From assembly GCA_964586835.1 (NCBI GenBank), contig CAZPIC010000006.1, positions 1 through 64,000 on the forward strand: DNA of 64,000 bases, in the 5' to 3' direction. The notes below the pieces were generated by a model. The model made no database searches, was not told the origin of the DNA, and saw only the letters and a program-made list of their open reading frames with translations. The position numbers were made by a program, and so were the translations under genes. How positions within the stretch are numbered: the first letter of the stretch is position 1; each line of letters starts with the position of its first letter. Origin of the DNA: CAZLYF01 sp964586835. GTDB lineage: Bacteria; Bacillota; Clostridia; Christensenellales; Aristaeellaceae. Below are positions 45,402-54,768 of the stretch, one piece after another.

Positions 45402-46727
45402 TTACTTTCCAACGCAAAACGTGGAAAAAATGCTGTCCAACACCGCCTCCGTAACGCTGTCTCCAGTGACTTCCCCCAGGGACAGGAGGGCGTGCTGGAG
45501 CTCCACCGCACACAGGTCCAGAGGCTCTCCTGCATCCAGCGCTGCAGCGGCGCTGCGCAGCGCTTGGGCTGCCTGTCTGGCCAGGCGCATGTGGCGCTCA
45601 AGCGTCAGTGCATTCTCCCCGGGATCTCCCGCGAAATGGCTGATTTCTCTAAGAAGGTCCCGGATTCCTTCGCCTGTTCTGGCAGAGACAAGCACCCCTT
45701 CGGGACAGCCCCCGGCCACGCCGAGATCGCGCTTGTTCAGGACGCGCAGATGAGGGAGGGCGGCGACACTGTCAAGCACGGACGCGTCCGTCGCGTCGGG
45801 TGGACGGCTTGCATCCAGAACAGCCAGGACAAGGTCGGCGCCCTTCATCACGTCCCTGGCGCGGGCGATGCCAATTCTCTCCACCTCGTCACCGCCTTCT
45901 CTTATCCCAGCTGTGTCGGAAAATAGCATCTCAAGGCCATTCACACTCAAGCTCCCCCGGACGACATCGCGCGTCGTCCCTGGAATTTCGGTGACGATAG
46001 CCGCTTCGAAGCCAAGGATGGCATTGAGCAGCGAGGATTTCCCGACGTTTGGTTTTCCGATGATCGCCACCTCCATCCCTTCCTGGAGGATCCTCGCTGC
46101 CCTTTCGTCACAGGAGGCCTCTAACTTCATTGCCAACGCCCTGGTTTGGTCGGCGAGATCCGGCGCGCTCAGGCTGAAGTCCGCCTCTTCAGGGAAGTCA
46201 ATGCCCGCCTCGACGCCCGCCAGCAGGGAGACAAGCTCCTGTTGCGTATGGCTGATAAAGGCGGCTGTTCCTCCCGACAGCTGCCTGAGCGCAGCGGAAG
46301 CAGCCCGTGCGCCCCCTGCGGAGATCAGGCTCATCACCGCTTCCGCCCTGCTTAGGTCAATGCGTCCGTTCAGAAACGCCCGCTTTGTAAACTCCCCCGG
46401 CTCCGCCGGGCGCGCCCCCAAAGCGAACAGGGCTTTCAGCACGCTGTCCACGACCTGTTTTCCACCGTGAAGGTGGATCTCCGCCACATCCTCCCGTGTG
46501 TAGCTTCTGGGAGCCTCCATCAGCACTGCCAGGCATTCGTCCAGGGTCACTCCCCTCCATACAGCATGGCCGTGTCGCATCATGTGGCTTTTCCAAAGAG
46601 GGTTCCTATCGGAAGGAACAAAGAGGTCTGAGAGCATCCTGCGCGACTCCGGTCCGCTCAGGCGCACGACCGCAATGCCTCCGCGGCCGGGCGGGGTTGC
46701 CACTGCGGCAATGGTCGTCTGTTCCAT
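45402..46727 (-). CDS. mnmE: tRNA modification GTPase MnmE
   Basis: With MnmG it installs the 5-carboxymethylaminomethyl group on U34 of certain tRNAs. 441 residues. N-terminal folate-binding domain (TIAAVATPPGRGGIAVVRLSG); inserted G domain with GKPNVGKSS (near 218), switch TTRD, DTAG and NKRD; C-terminal C-V-G-K in place of the usual C-[IL]-G-K. Promoter divergent from dnaE. Confidence 0.95.
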   Translation of the reverse strand: MEQTTIAAVATPPGRGGIAVVRLSGPESRRMLSDLFVPSDRNPLWKSHMMRHGHAVWRGVTLDECLAVLMEAPRSYTREDVAEIHLHGGKQVVDSVLKALFALGARPAEPGEFTKRAFLNGRIDLSRAEAVMSLISAGGARAASAALRQLSGGTAAFISHTQQELVSLLAGVEAGIDFPEEADFSLSAPDLADQTRALAMKLEASCDERAARILQEGMEVAIIGKPNVGKSSLLNAILGFEAAIVTEIPGTTRDVVRGSLSVNGLEMLFSDTAGIREGGDEVERIGIARARDVMKGADLVLAVLDASRPPDATDASVLDSVAALPHLRVLNKRDLGVAGGCPEGVLVSARTGEGIRDLLREISHFAGDPGENALTLERHMRLARQAAQALRSAAAALDAGEPLDLCAVELQHALLSLGEVTGDSVTEAVLDSIFSTFCVGK

Positions 46728-46746
46728 GGCTCACCTCCACCTAGAA

Positions 46747-46775
46747 AGTATAGGTGCTGGCCGGTCTATCCGCAA
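46747..46775 (-). promoter_or_regulatory. Promoter of mnmE
   Basis: Minus strand TTGCGG (46775-46770), 17-bp spacer, TATACT (46752-46747), 20 bp before the start codon. Confidence 0.5.
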
Positions 46776-46791
46776 ACGGCGTCCCCTCCCG

Positions 46792-46820
46792 TTGAAAGAC
46801 GGGCTCCCTGCCGATATAAT
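46792..46820 (+). promoter_or_regulatory. Promoter of the dnaE operon
   Basis: TTGAAA (46792-46797), 17-bp spacer, TATAAT (46815-46820), 26 bp before the dnaE start. Back to back with the mnmE promoter. Confidence 0.75.
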
Positions 46821-46845
46821 GGGCGCGGACGGGGAGGATTCAAGA

Positions 46846-49800
46846 ATGGCTTTTGCACACCTGCATCTTCATACAGAATACAGTCTCTTGGACGGAGCTT
46901 GCCGCATTCGTGACCTGGTTTCAAGGCTTTCCGCCCTGGGGATGAGCTCCTGTGCGATCACGGACCATGGCGCACTCTATGGCGTCGTCGACTTCCATCA
47001 GGCTTGCCTCGACGCAGGCATCCATCCCGTGATCGGATGCGAAGTCTATGTCTGCCAGGACATGGACGACAAGACCAGCTTCACGCGCGAATACAGCCAC
47101 CTGATCCTTCTGTGCGAAAATAACACAGGGTACCACAACCTGATCAAGCTTGTCAGCGAAGGTTTTACAAGAGGCTTTTACTACAAGCCGCGCATCGACC
47201 ACAGCCTCCTTGAAAAACACCACGAGGGTCTCATCGCGCTGTCAGCCTGTCTGTCGGGGGATCTGCCCAGGCTTCTTCTGGATGAGCGCTATCAAGAGGC
47301 GGAGAAGTATGCCAGGAGCATGGAGTCTCTCTTCGGAAAGGACCGATTCTTCATCGAGATCATGGACCACGGAATCGCCGAGGAAAAAATCGTTCTTCCC
47401 CGCCTGGTCGACCTTTCAGCGCGAACCGGGATCCCCCTGGTAGCCACCAATGACTGCCACTACCTTTCAAAGGAGGACGCACCCGCCCAGGAAGTCCTCA
47501 TGTGCATTCAGACAGGAAAGACACTCGAGGACAAATCCCGCCTCCGCTTTGGCTCGAGCGAACTCTACGTCAAATCAGAGGAGGAGATGCGCGCCCTTTT
47601 CCCCGGGCTTGGCCATGCGGTGGAACGCACGGAAGAGATCGCCCGCCGCTGCAGGGTGGATTTTGATTTCTCCACCCTCCATCTGCCGGTGTATGACGTC
47701 AGCCCGCAAGCCGACCCCGAGCGCCTGCTCCGGGCTCTGTGTGAAGAGGGCTTTCAAAAAAGATATCCGGAGAACCCCGCACAAGCGCGGGAGAGGCTCG
47801 AATATGAACTTCAGGTCATTGCAGACATGGGGTATGTGGATTATTTTTTGATTGTATGGGACTTCATTAGATACGCAAAGGACAACGATATCATGGTCGG
47901 CCCTGGTCGGGGCAGCGCAGCTGGCAGCATCGTGTCGTACTGTCTTGGGATCACCCTGCTTGATCCGCTGAAGTACAGCCTTCTGTTTGAGCGCTTCCTG
48001 AATCCCGAGCGCATCTCTATGCCTGACATCGATGTGGACTTCTGCTATGAGCGGCGCCAGGAGGTCATCGATTATGTAACGCGCAGGTATGGACCTGAGC
48101 ATGTATCACAGATCATCACCTTCGGCACGATGGCTGCCAGGGGCGTCATCCGCGATGTGGGGCGTGTCCTAGGCTACAGCTACCAGGAAACCGATGCCAT
48201 TGCCAGGATGGTTCCCCTGGAGCTCAACATGACGCTTGAGAAGGCGCTTGCCATGAATCCGGAGTTTCGGGCTGCTCAGGCAGAGGATGACCGCGTCAGG
48301 CGCGTTGTGTCCACAGCGCTGCTCCTGGAGGGGATGCCCAGGCATGCAGGCACGCATGCAGCGGGGGTTCTGATCACAAGAGATCCCGTTGTCGACCATG
48401 TGCCCCTGCAGTTAAACGACCATGTTGTCACAACGCAGTTTTCTATGGGCGTCATCGAGAAGCTGGGGCTTTTAAAGATGGATTTTCTCGGTCTGAGAAC
48501 GCTGACCGTCATCAGGGATACCCTCTGGCAGATCTCCGCTGACAGCGATCCTATGCACGCAGAGGATATTCCTCTTGAAGACGCCGAAGTGTTCGCGATG
48601 ATCTCCGCAGGGGACACTGACGGGGTCTTTCAACTGGAAGGCAGCGGGATGCGCATTTTTCTAAGCAACATGAAGCCCGAGACTTTTGAGGATATTATCG
48701 CAGCGTTGTCCCTGTACAGGCCAGGCCCCATGGATTCTATTCCCCGTTACATTGCGGGCAAGCATGACCCTGCCTCCATTCGCTACACTTCTCCCCTTCT
48801 GGAGCCTATCCTCGGGGTTACCTATGGCTGCATCGTCTATCAGGAGCAGGTCATGCAGATCGTCCGTGACCTGGCAGGCTACAGTTATGCCCGAAGCGAC
48901 CTGGTACGCCGTGCCATGTCAAAAAAGGAAAAAAGCGTCATGGCAAAGGAGAGGGAGGTTTTCATCCATGGGTCTGTGAAAGAGGGCGTTCCAGGCGCCG
49001 TCTCCCGTGGCTTGTCCGTCAGAGAAGCCGAAGTGCTCTTTGATGAAATGTCCTCCTTTGCCAGCTATGCCTTCAACAAATCACACGCCGCCGCCTACGG
49101 CGTCATCAGCATGCAGACCGCCTGGCTGAAAAAGCACTACCCTGCCGAATTCATGGCCGCCATGATGAACTCCGTCATTGGAAATGCGGTGAAGATCGCG
49201 TCCTATATACAGTATTGCCGGCATAGCCATATCGTCATGCTGCCCCCCCATGTCAACATCTCACATTCCCGCTTTGTTACGGGCAAAAACAGAGACGGGA
49301 CAAAGGGAATTCACTTCGGTCTCAGCGCGATCAGGGGACTGGGAGAAAAGGCCGTTGAACACATCGTCGCAGAAAGAGACAGGGGTGGTCCCTTTCGCGA
49401 CATCTATGACTTCTGTCTCAGGGTCAGCATAGACCAGGTCAACAAGCGCTGCGTAGAAAGCCTGATTAAAGCAGGCTGCTTTGACGGGCTCGGCGCCAGC
49501 CGCGCTCAGTGCATGCAGGTATACGAACGGGTGATGGATTCTGTTGCGCAGCGCAGACGCCGCAGCATCGAAGGCCAGCTTTCCATGTTTGATGCAGGCA
49601 GCGAAGCAGGCCCTCTCTCCGAAAAACGCGAGTACCCACAGATTGATGAGTTCCCGGCCCGTGCCCTTCTGGCTATGGAAAAGGAAGTATCGGGCGTGTA
49701 TATTTCCGGCCATCCCCTTGACGAGTTTGTGCCGTTTCTGGATACTTTGCCTGTCAATACAGCCTACGTCGCAGAGCTTTCTGAACGCGACGACCGTGGA

Positions 49801-50355
49801 CTTGAAGAGGATGGAAGGCTTGTAACGATGGGGGGTCTGATGGTCTCTTTCCGTTCCAAAGTAACCAGGAAGGGTAGTATGATGGGCTTTGGTGTCCTTG
49901 AGGATATGACAGGCCAGATTGAATGCCTCTTTTTCCCCCAGGTCTATGAAAGGGTTGCCGGCCTTGCCGACACTGATGGGCCGGTTCTCATCAGGGGAAA
50001 GCTCTCCGTCCGCGAAGAGGAGGAAACGAAGCTGCTGGTGGACGATCTCGAGCCTCTTAAAAACCGTGACCCCGGCTCTATGCCTTCAGCGCACACAGAG
50101 GCCGAAAGCGACATGGCAGCGGCCAGAGAAGCCCCCGAAAGGCTGTACCTGCGCCTGAAAAGAGAACAGTTCCCTGACTGTGGAGAGGTGCTCCAGAGCA
50201 TGCAGGGAGAGATCCCTGTTTTCCTGAACATTCCAGACGAAAGGATCACGCTTCTGGCGCCCCGGGCATGGTGGTGCCGGGACGCGGCCAGCGCAAGAGA
50301 CAGGCTCTTGAGCCGTCTTCAAGCAGACAATATCAGGGTGGTGAAAAAGAAGTGA
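46846..50355 (+). CDS. dnaE: DNA polymerase III subunit alpha
   Basis: Replicative or translesion C-family polymerase, 1169 residues. PHP domain starts HLHLHTEYSLLDGACRI; palm with GPGRGSAAGS and PDIDVDF (two catalytic aspartates, near residue 400); finger region MPRHAGTHAAGV; tandem HhH region; C-terminal OB fold (GGLMVSFRSKVTRKGSMMGFGVLEDMTG written in two parts, near 985-1010). ATG 46846 has GGGGAGGA upstream and gives the standard N-terminus; the frame is open further up without homology. First gene of a six-gene operon. Confidence 0.95.
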   Translation: MAFAHLHLHTEYSLLDGACRIRDLVSRLSALGMSSCAITDHGALYGVVDFHQACLDAGIHPVIGCEVYVCQDMDDKTSFTREYSHLILLCENNTGYHNLIKLVSEGFTRGFYYKPRIDHSLLEKHHEGLIALSACLSGDLPRLLLDERYQEAEKYARSMESLFGKDRFFIEIMDHGIAEEKIVLPRLVDLSARTGIPLVATNDCHYLSKEDAPAQEVLMCIQTGKTLEDKSRLRFGSSELYVKSEEEMRALFPGLGHAVERTEEIARRCRVDFDFSTLHLPVYDVSPQADPERLLRALCEEGFQKRYPENPAQARERLEYELQVIADMGYVDYFLIVWDFIRYAKDNDIMVGPGRGSAAGSIVSYCLGITLLDPLKYSLLFERFLNPERISMPDIDVDFCYERRQEVIDYVTRRYGPEHVSQIITFGTMAARGVIRDVGRVLGYSYQETDAIARMVPLELNMTLEKALAMNPEFRAAQAEDDRVRRVVSTALLLEGMPRHAGTHAAGVLITRDPVVDHVPLQLNDHVVTTQFSMGVIEKLGLLKMDFLGLRTLTVIRDTLWQISADSDPMHAEDIPLEDAEVFAMISAGDTDGVFQLEGSGMRIFLSNMKPETFEDIIAALSLYRPGPMDSIPRYIAGKHDPASIRYTSPLLEPILGVTYGCIVYQEQVMQIVRDLAGYSYARSDLVRRAMSKKEKSVMAKEREVFIHGSVKEGVPGAVSRGLSVREAEVLFDEMSSFASYAFNKSHAAAYGVISMQTAWLKKHYPAEFMAAMMNSVIGNAVKIASYIQYCRHSHIVMLPPHVNISHSRFVTGKNRDGTKGIHFGLSAIRGLGEKAVEHIVAERDRGGPFRDIYDFCLRVSIDQVNKRCVESLIKAGCFDGLGASRAQCMQVYERVMDSVAQRRRRSIEGQLSMFDAGSEAGPLSEKREYPQIDEFPARALLAMEKEVSGVYISGHPLDEFVPFLDTLPVNTAYVAELSERDDRGLEEDGRLVTMGGLMVSFRSKVTRKGSMMGFGVLEDMTGQIECLFFPQVYERVAGLADTDGPVLIRGKLSVREEEETKLLVDDLEPLKNRDPGSMPSAHTEAESDMAAAREAPERLYLRLKREQFPDCGEVLQSMQGEIPVFLNIPDERITLLAPRAWWCRDAASARDRLLSRLQADNIRVVKKK

Positions 50356-50732
50356 ACCGGATGAGAATCACCGTTCCAGCGCAACAGGAATGGGCCTTGG
50401 TCTTAAGGACTGCTTTAGGCGGGGTAGGGACCCTTGCGGGCCTGTCGGTCGACATGATCGACGACCTGAAGACAGCCTCGGACGAAGCGTTTAACCTGCT
50501 GATCAACCAGATGCGCCCGGCCATGAACGTCACACTCTATTGCGATATTGCCGATCAGACTCTAAGCATTCGGATGCAGGCAGAACGCGCGATGGTATAC
50601 AAGGAGTGTACGCCGGTCGATCCGGAGGTAGCCCATCTGATCATCGGCACCCTCGTAACCGATGTGCACCTGGAAGGAGACCGATGCGGTATCCACAGCG
50701 TCCACATGAAGCTCCCTTCAGCCGAACGCTAA
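50352..50732 (+). CDS. RsbW/SpoIIAB-like anti-sigma protein with degenerate ATP site
   Basis: 126 residues. A GHKL-type N-box is visible (DLKTASDEAFNLLIN, E-x2-N near residue 45), but the G1 motif D-x-G-x-G expected about 30 residues later is absent. There are no glycines where the ATP lid should be (LSIRMQAERAMVYKECTPVDPE). The C-terminal strand pattern AHLIIGTLVTDVHLEGDR resembles the end of the RsbW fold. GTG 50352 overlaps the dnaE stop; ATG 50361 is the alternative. The sigma-factor gene follows after 1 bp, so it probably binds that sigma factor, perhaps without kinase activity. Confidence 0.6.
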   Translation: MNRMRITVPAQQEWALVLRTALGGVGTLAGLSVDMIDDLKTASDEAFNLLINQMRPAMNVTLYCDIADQTLSIRMQAERAMVYKECTPVDPEVAHLIIGTLVTDVHLEGDRCGIHSVHMKLPSAER

Positions 50733-50733
50733 T

Positions 50734-51462
50734 ATGAACGCTGATCTGATCCACGAGACTGCCAGCGAGTACGCACGCCTGAAAACCGGCGAAGCGATGG
50801 AAAGGGCTGTCAACGCCGCCCTTCCACTCAGTTATGCCATCGCCGCGAGATTTTATGGCAGGGGCGTGGAGGCGGAAGACCTGCGCCAGGTCGCCGCACT
50901 TGCGCTTGTCAGCGCACTCAAAGGTTTTGACCCTTCTCGCGGCCTTCGCTTTACAACCTATGTCACACCGACCATCACCGGGACGGTGCGCAACCATATC
51001 AGAGATAAAGCACAGCTGCTGCGGACACCTCGCGGCCTCCGCGAACAGGGCATTCAGATGGACCGGGCCTATGACGAACTGCTTGGCACGCTCCATCGGG
51101 AACCCTCCGTAAAAGAGCTGGCTGATAGGCTTGGCTGGAGGGTAGACAGGGTGCTGGAAATCCGGATGATGCGTGAAAAAGCCCAAGTCTCCTCCCTGGA
51201 TGCGCCAGACGACGCGGGACTGATGCTCTTTGAAAAAATTGGCGATACCGACAGCCGCTTTGACGCGTTCGAGGCCCGCGAAGACCTGATGGCTGCGATG
51301 AAAAAGCTCAGTGACTTTGAAAAAAAACTGCTTGCTCTGCGCTTCAGGGATCGGCTCTCGCAACAGGCAGCCGCCCAACGCATGAACATGACCCAGATGC
51401 AGGTATCCCGCATGGAGCGAAGGCTGCTCAAGGCTCTCCGCGAGGACATGGGTGCGGGTTGA
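50734..51462 (+). CDS. Sigma-70-family factor, SigB/SigF/SigG type
   Basis: 242-residue alternative sigma factor. Region 2 includes EDLRQVAALALVSALKGFDPSRGLRFTTYVTPTITG (promoter melting; shown here as a description, residues 48-85). Region 3 is at about 110-160 and region 4 ends in QQAAAQRMNMTQMQVSRMERRLLKAL, a helix-turn-helix for the -35 element. No region 1.1. Coupled to the anti-sigma-like gene before it. In Bacillota such pairs control sporulation or stress genes; which applies here is unknown. Confidence 0.87.
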   Translation: MNADLIHETASEYARLKTGEAMERAVNAALPLSYAIAARFYGRGVEAEDLRQVAALALVSALKGFDPSRGLRFTTYVTPTITGTVRNHIRDKAQLLRTPRGLREQGIQMDRAYDELLGTLHREPSVKELADRLGWRVDRVLEIRMMREKAQVSSLDAPDDAGLMLFEKIGDTDSRFDAFEAREDLMAAMKKLSDFEKKLLALRFRDRLSQQAAAQRMNMTQMQVSRMERRLLKALREDMGAG

Positions 51463-52375
51463 GCAGATGAAGCGCTCGAACCGGCAGAGAGAAACGGCCT
51501 TGTCAAAGAGAATCCCCATCCTGAAACGGCTTGTCGACGATGGCCTCTTTTCCAACAGGAAAACCGCTTTCTCGTGGTTGCTCAGCGGCGAGGTGACCGT
51601 TAACGGAAGCATAGCCCGCCCCGGTGACTGCGTCAGCCCGCTGGACATTCTCGACGTGCCCGGTCTTGCGGCGACCTATGCCTCCAGAGGAGGTCTGAAG
51701 CTGGAAGGCGCCCTCAGCTATTTTGATCTTTCCCCTGACGGACAAGTCTGTATCGATGCAGGCGCTTCGACGGGTGGCTTCACAGACTGCCTGCTTCGTC
51801 ACGGTGCAGCAAAGGTCTACGCGGTAGATGTCGGCTTTGGTCAGCTGACCGGAAAGCTCCGTCAGAATCCCAGGGTTGTCAACCTGGAAAAAACCAACCT
51901 GTCAGACGCATCACTGCTTGAGCTTTCCCCTGTTCCAAGCCTTGGGACCTGTGACCTGAGCTATCTTTCCTTAAGGAAGGCTGTACCGTACCTTCTGCCG
52001 ATCCTGCATGGTCATGGCGACCTCATCTGTCTGGTCAAGCCGCTGTTTGAGACCGAGGACGCAGAGGCGCGGCGTACCGGCATCCTGAACGAGGACAGCT
52101 ACAGCCCGATGCTCCATGGCCTCATCGAGGACCTGAATGCTCTGCAGGGTGTCCGCGTGCTGGACGTGACCCACAGCCCTGTTGTGGGGAACAAGCGGAC
52201 GCTGGAGTTTTTCCTGCATCTTCGGGCGGGTATACAAGCCAATGTCTCTGACCTGCGCGCTTCCGTTCAGCGCAGCGTGGACAGCGCGCTGCAGCTGCTT
52301 TTCACCCCGTCCCGTACAGGCCATGGAACAAAGACCGACGGACGGCCAGGAGTGCAAGATGTTTCAAAAGGATGA
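51452..52375 (+). CDS. tlyA: TlyA-family rRNA 2'-O-methyltransferase / hemolysin-like protein
   Basis: 307 residues. N-terminal S4 RNA-binding domain (KRIPILKRLVDDGLFSNRKTAFSWLLSGEVTVNG, residues 15-60 in two helices and a hairpin), then an FtsJ-type SAM domain with the DAGASTGGFTD motif near 105, DLSYLSLRK and LVKPLFE. These are slightly altered versions of DVSFISL and LIKPQFE. Family members methylate 16S and 23S rRNA. The GTG at 51452 has GAGGACA upstream; ATG 51467 is a possible shorter start. Confidence 0.85.
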   Translation: MRVEQMKRSNRQRETALSKRIPILKRLVDDGLFSNRKTAFSWLLSGEVTVNGSIARPGDCVSPLDILDVPGLAATYASRGGLKLEGALSYFDLSPDGQVCIDAGASTGGFTDCLLRHGAAKVYAVDVGFGQLTGKLRQNPRVVNLEKTNLSDASLLELSPVPSLGTCDLSYLSLRKAVPYLLPILHGHGDLICLVKPLFETEDAEARRTGILNEDSYSPMLHGLIEDLNALQGVRVLDVTHSPVVGNKRTLEFFLHLRAGIQANVSDLRASVQRSVDSALQLLFTPSRTGHGTKTDGRPGVQDVSKG

Positions 52376-53816
52376 CCAGTGCCGTGTGTTCGGCATCACC
52401 GCGGTGGAAAACCTGTTCCTGACGGAGTATATGCCCGCTGCGGAAGGTGACTATATCAAGGTGTATCTGTCGGGGCTCTATCACAGCCAGCATGCGCCGG
52501 AAGGCTTCGGCCTTCCCCAGCTGGCCGCCGAGCTATCCATGACAGAGTCGCAGGTGGAGGCAGCGCTCAGATACTGGGAGCGCAGAAGATTGCTTGCCCG
52601 TATCAGCGACAGCCCGCCCGTTTACCGCTTCCACCACCTCGGACAGCGCATGCTCACCGGCCAGGATAGCCCGGCGGAGGACCGGGATTACATCGCTTTT
52701 GCCGAGTCTGTCTACGCGCTCTTTGAGGGCAAGCGGAAGATCCGCCCGTCCGAGATCGCCATCGCTCACGAGTGGACCCTGGAACTTGGCCTGCCCGGAG
52801 AAGCTGTCCTGATGCTTTTAAACCACTGTCTCCATACCCGCGGCAGTAGCTTCTCCTTTAAGAGCGCCCAGACCCTGGCGGTGAGCATGGCGGAGGAAAA
52901 CGTCCGAACGGGGGAAGAGGCTGAAGCCTTCCTAAGCCAGAGCAGACAGGCGTATGAGGGTGCGCGGGCAGTATTGAAACGTTTCAACTTCCGACGGCTC
53001 CCCACCCAGGACGAGGTGTCGCTCTATCGCGTCTGGACCGAGCAATGGCAGTTCTCCCAGGAGGCGGTGCTCGCCGCGTGCAGCGAAACCGTGAAGGCCA
53101 GCAACCCTTCCTTCGCCTATCTGGGCGCCGTGCTGGAAGGTATCCGGCGCCGAGGCGGCGCCCACACAAAGGCACAGGTAGACGACAGGCTGTCGCTTGA
53201 AAGCGAGGACTTCGCGTGTGCGAAGGAAGTCCTCAGGCTTCTTGGAGCAAGGATCAGCCCCACAGCGGTCGCAGGCGCCTGCGCCACGCTCCGGCAGAGC
53301 CATGCGCAGCCCTTGATCTTCCTGGCCGCCGGAGAAGTCTCCCGCAGAGGAGGCCTTTTTCAGGACATCGAACCGCTCCTGGTCGCCTGGAAGGAAGGCG
53401 GTTTGCGGACAGCAGAGGAAGTGAACGCCTTGATCGCACGCGAGCGCAGTCAGGACGAACTCCTGATCAAGGTGTTTGACGCCTGCGGGCAGCATGGCCG
53501 ACCTGGGAGCAAGGACAGACAGGTGCTGAGCGCCTGGCTTGACGAAGGGCACTCTCCCGCGCTGATCCTTGCGGCAGCCGTTCAGGCGCGGAGCTCCAGG
53601 TTAAAGATGCCCTATATCACCAAAGTTCTGGCCTCCTGGAAAGAGTCCGGGATCAGCACGCCCGAGCAGGCCGCTGGGCCGACCGGTCGGGGAACCGCTC
53701 CCCCCTCCCGCCGCGTGAAGGCCCAGCAATACACCCAGCGTGCCTACACTGAGGAAGAGCTTGCGTCCCACGCTGTCGACCTGGTGGAGGAGGCGCGTAA
53801 ATATGATGGACAATGA
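52359..53816 (+). CDS. DnaD-domain replication protein (DnaB/DnaD-like)
   Basis: 485 residues. N-terminal winged-helix region (about 10-110, with LAAELSMTESQVEAALRYWERRRLLARI) and a DnaD domain with FAYLGAVLEGI; a second DnaD-like helical unit lies near the end (MPYITKVLASWKESGISTPEQA, given as pattern). In Bacillota such proteins remodel origin DNA and help load the helicase. Overlaps tlyA by 17 bp and the helicase-loader gene by 14 bp. AGGAG precedes ATG 52359. Confidence 0.82.
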   Translation: MFQKDDQCRVFGITAVENLFLTEYMPAAEGDYIKVYLSGLYHSQHAPEGFGLPQLAAELSMTESQVEAALRYWERRRLLARISDSPPVYRFHHLGQRMLTGQDSPAEDRDYIAFAESVYALFEGKRKIRPSEIAIAHEWTLELGLPGEAVLMLLNHCLHTRGSSFSFKSAQTLAVSMAEENVRTGEEAEAFLSQSRQAYEGARAVLKRFNFRRLPTQDEVSLYRVWTEQWQFSQEAVLAACSETVKASNPSFAYLGAVLEGIRRRGGAHTKAQVDDRLSLESEDFACAKEVLRLLGARISPTAVAGACATLRQSHAQPLIFLAAGEVSRRGGLFQDIEPLLVAWKEGGLRTAEEVNALIARERSQDELLIKVFDACGQHGRPGSKDRQVLSAWLDEGHSPALILAAAVQARSSRLKMPYITKVLASWKESGISTPEQAAGPTGRGTAPPSRRVKAQQYTQRAYTEEELASHAVDLVEEARKYDGQ

Positions 53817-54768
53817 GCTGCTTAGGCAGGCCTTGTCCGAATGCCGCGCCCGACAGAGCGAAAACGCGGCTGAGGAGCGTCGGCGTCTGAGGAAAGCCAC
53901 AGAGCTTTGCCCCCAGATCGGACAGCTTTACACTGCCCGCAGGGAAGACATCTTCACCAGCCTGCGCTCCGCTATGGACGGTCTGGGCACGACAGATATC
54001 GGAAGCCTGATCCAATCCAGGAATACCCAGATCGCTTCTCTCCTGGAAGAGCACGGCCTTGACAGGCAGTACCTCGACGCAGTCTACAGCTGCACGCTGT
54101 GCAACGACACCGGTTACTCCGTCTCCTCTGGAAAACGCCTTTGTCCATGCGTCATTGACAGGGTCAATACGCTGCAGAACAAAGGCATCCTGTCCGAGGA
54201 CGCCGAAAGCTTCGAGCGGTATGACGATGCTGTTTTCTCCGAGTCCCTGCTGGCGGGAATCAACGTCACGCAGCGTGCCTATATGCGGGCCGTCAGGGCG
54301 CGCTGCGAGGAATATGCCAATGCTGTGCCCGATGCCTCCGTTCAAAATCTTCTGTTGTATGGCGGCAACGGCCTTGGAAAAACCTTTTTGCTGCGGTCCA
54401 TTGGCATCCGCGCCATCCAGCGTCGGGTTCCCACCCTGGCGTATACCTCCAACGCCCTTCTCAACCGTATCAGGAAGGCATACTTCGCCCGCGAGCCAGA
54501 AGAGGACGGGGCCCATATGCGGGTCCCCCTCCTGCTCATTGATGATCTGGGGACGGAGCCTCTTTGGGAAAACATCACCGTCGAGCAACTCTTTGTACTG
54601 GTCAGTGGCCGTCTGGACTCCGGGCGCCACACCGTAATCAGCACCAACCTCAGCCTGTCCGAGCTGAAGTCCCGCTATACCGAGAGGATCATGTCAAGGC
54701 TCATGGACGAGCGCAAAAGTAGGATCCTTCAATTCCTTGGCGAGGATATACGGGGCAGGAAGGGGTGA
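53803..54768 (+). CDS. dnaI: DnaI/DnaC-like helicase loader ATPase
   Basis: 321 residues. An N-terminal helical domain is followed by a zinc-ribbon-like cluster (C-x2-C at SCTLC and C-x-C at LCPC, near residues 97-121). The AAA+ domain has Walker A YGGNGLGKTF (near 190), Walker B LLLIDDLGTE and an arginine-rich sensor region (ERIMSRLMDE). Loads the replicative helicase at origins with the DnaD-type partner encoded just before it. ATG 53803 follows GGAGGAGG; the last 75 bp overlap the convergent hemZ gene. Confidence 0.9.
   Translation: MMDNELLRQALSECRARQSENAAEERRRLRKATELCPQIGQLYTARREDIFTSLRSAMDGLGTTDIGSLIQSRNTQIASLLEEHGLDRQYLDAVYSCTLCNDTGYSVSSGKRLCPCVIDRVNTLQNKGILSEDAESFERYDDAVFSESLLAGINVTQRAYMRAVRARCEEYANAVPDASVQNLLLYGGNGLGKTFLLRSIGIRAIQRRVPTLAYTSNALLNRIRKAYFAREPEEDGAHMRVPLLLIDDLGTEPLWENITVEQLFVLVSGRLDSGRHTVISTNLSLSELKSRYTERIMSRLMDERKSRILQFLGEDIRGRKG

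Noticed and set aside
53653..54630. 325-codon open frame on the minus strand
   Set aside because: Antisense to the DnaI-like AAA+ ATPase.
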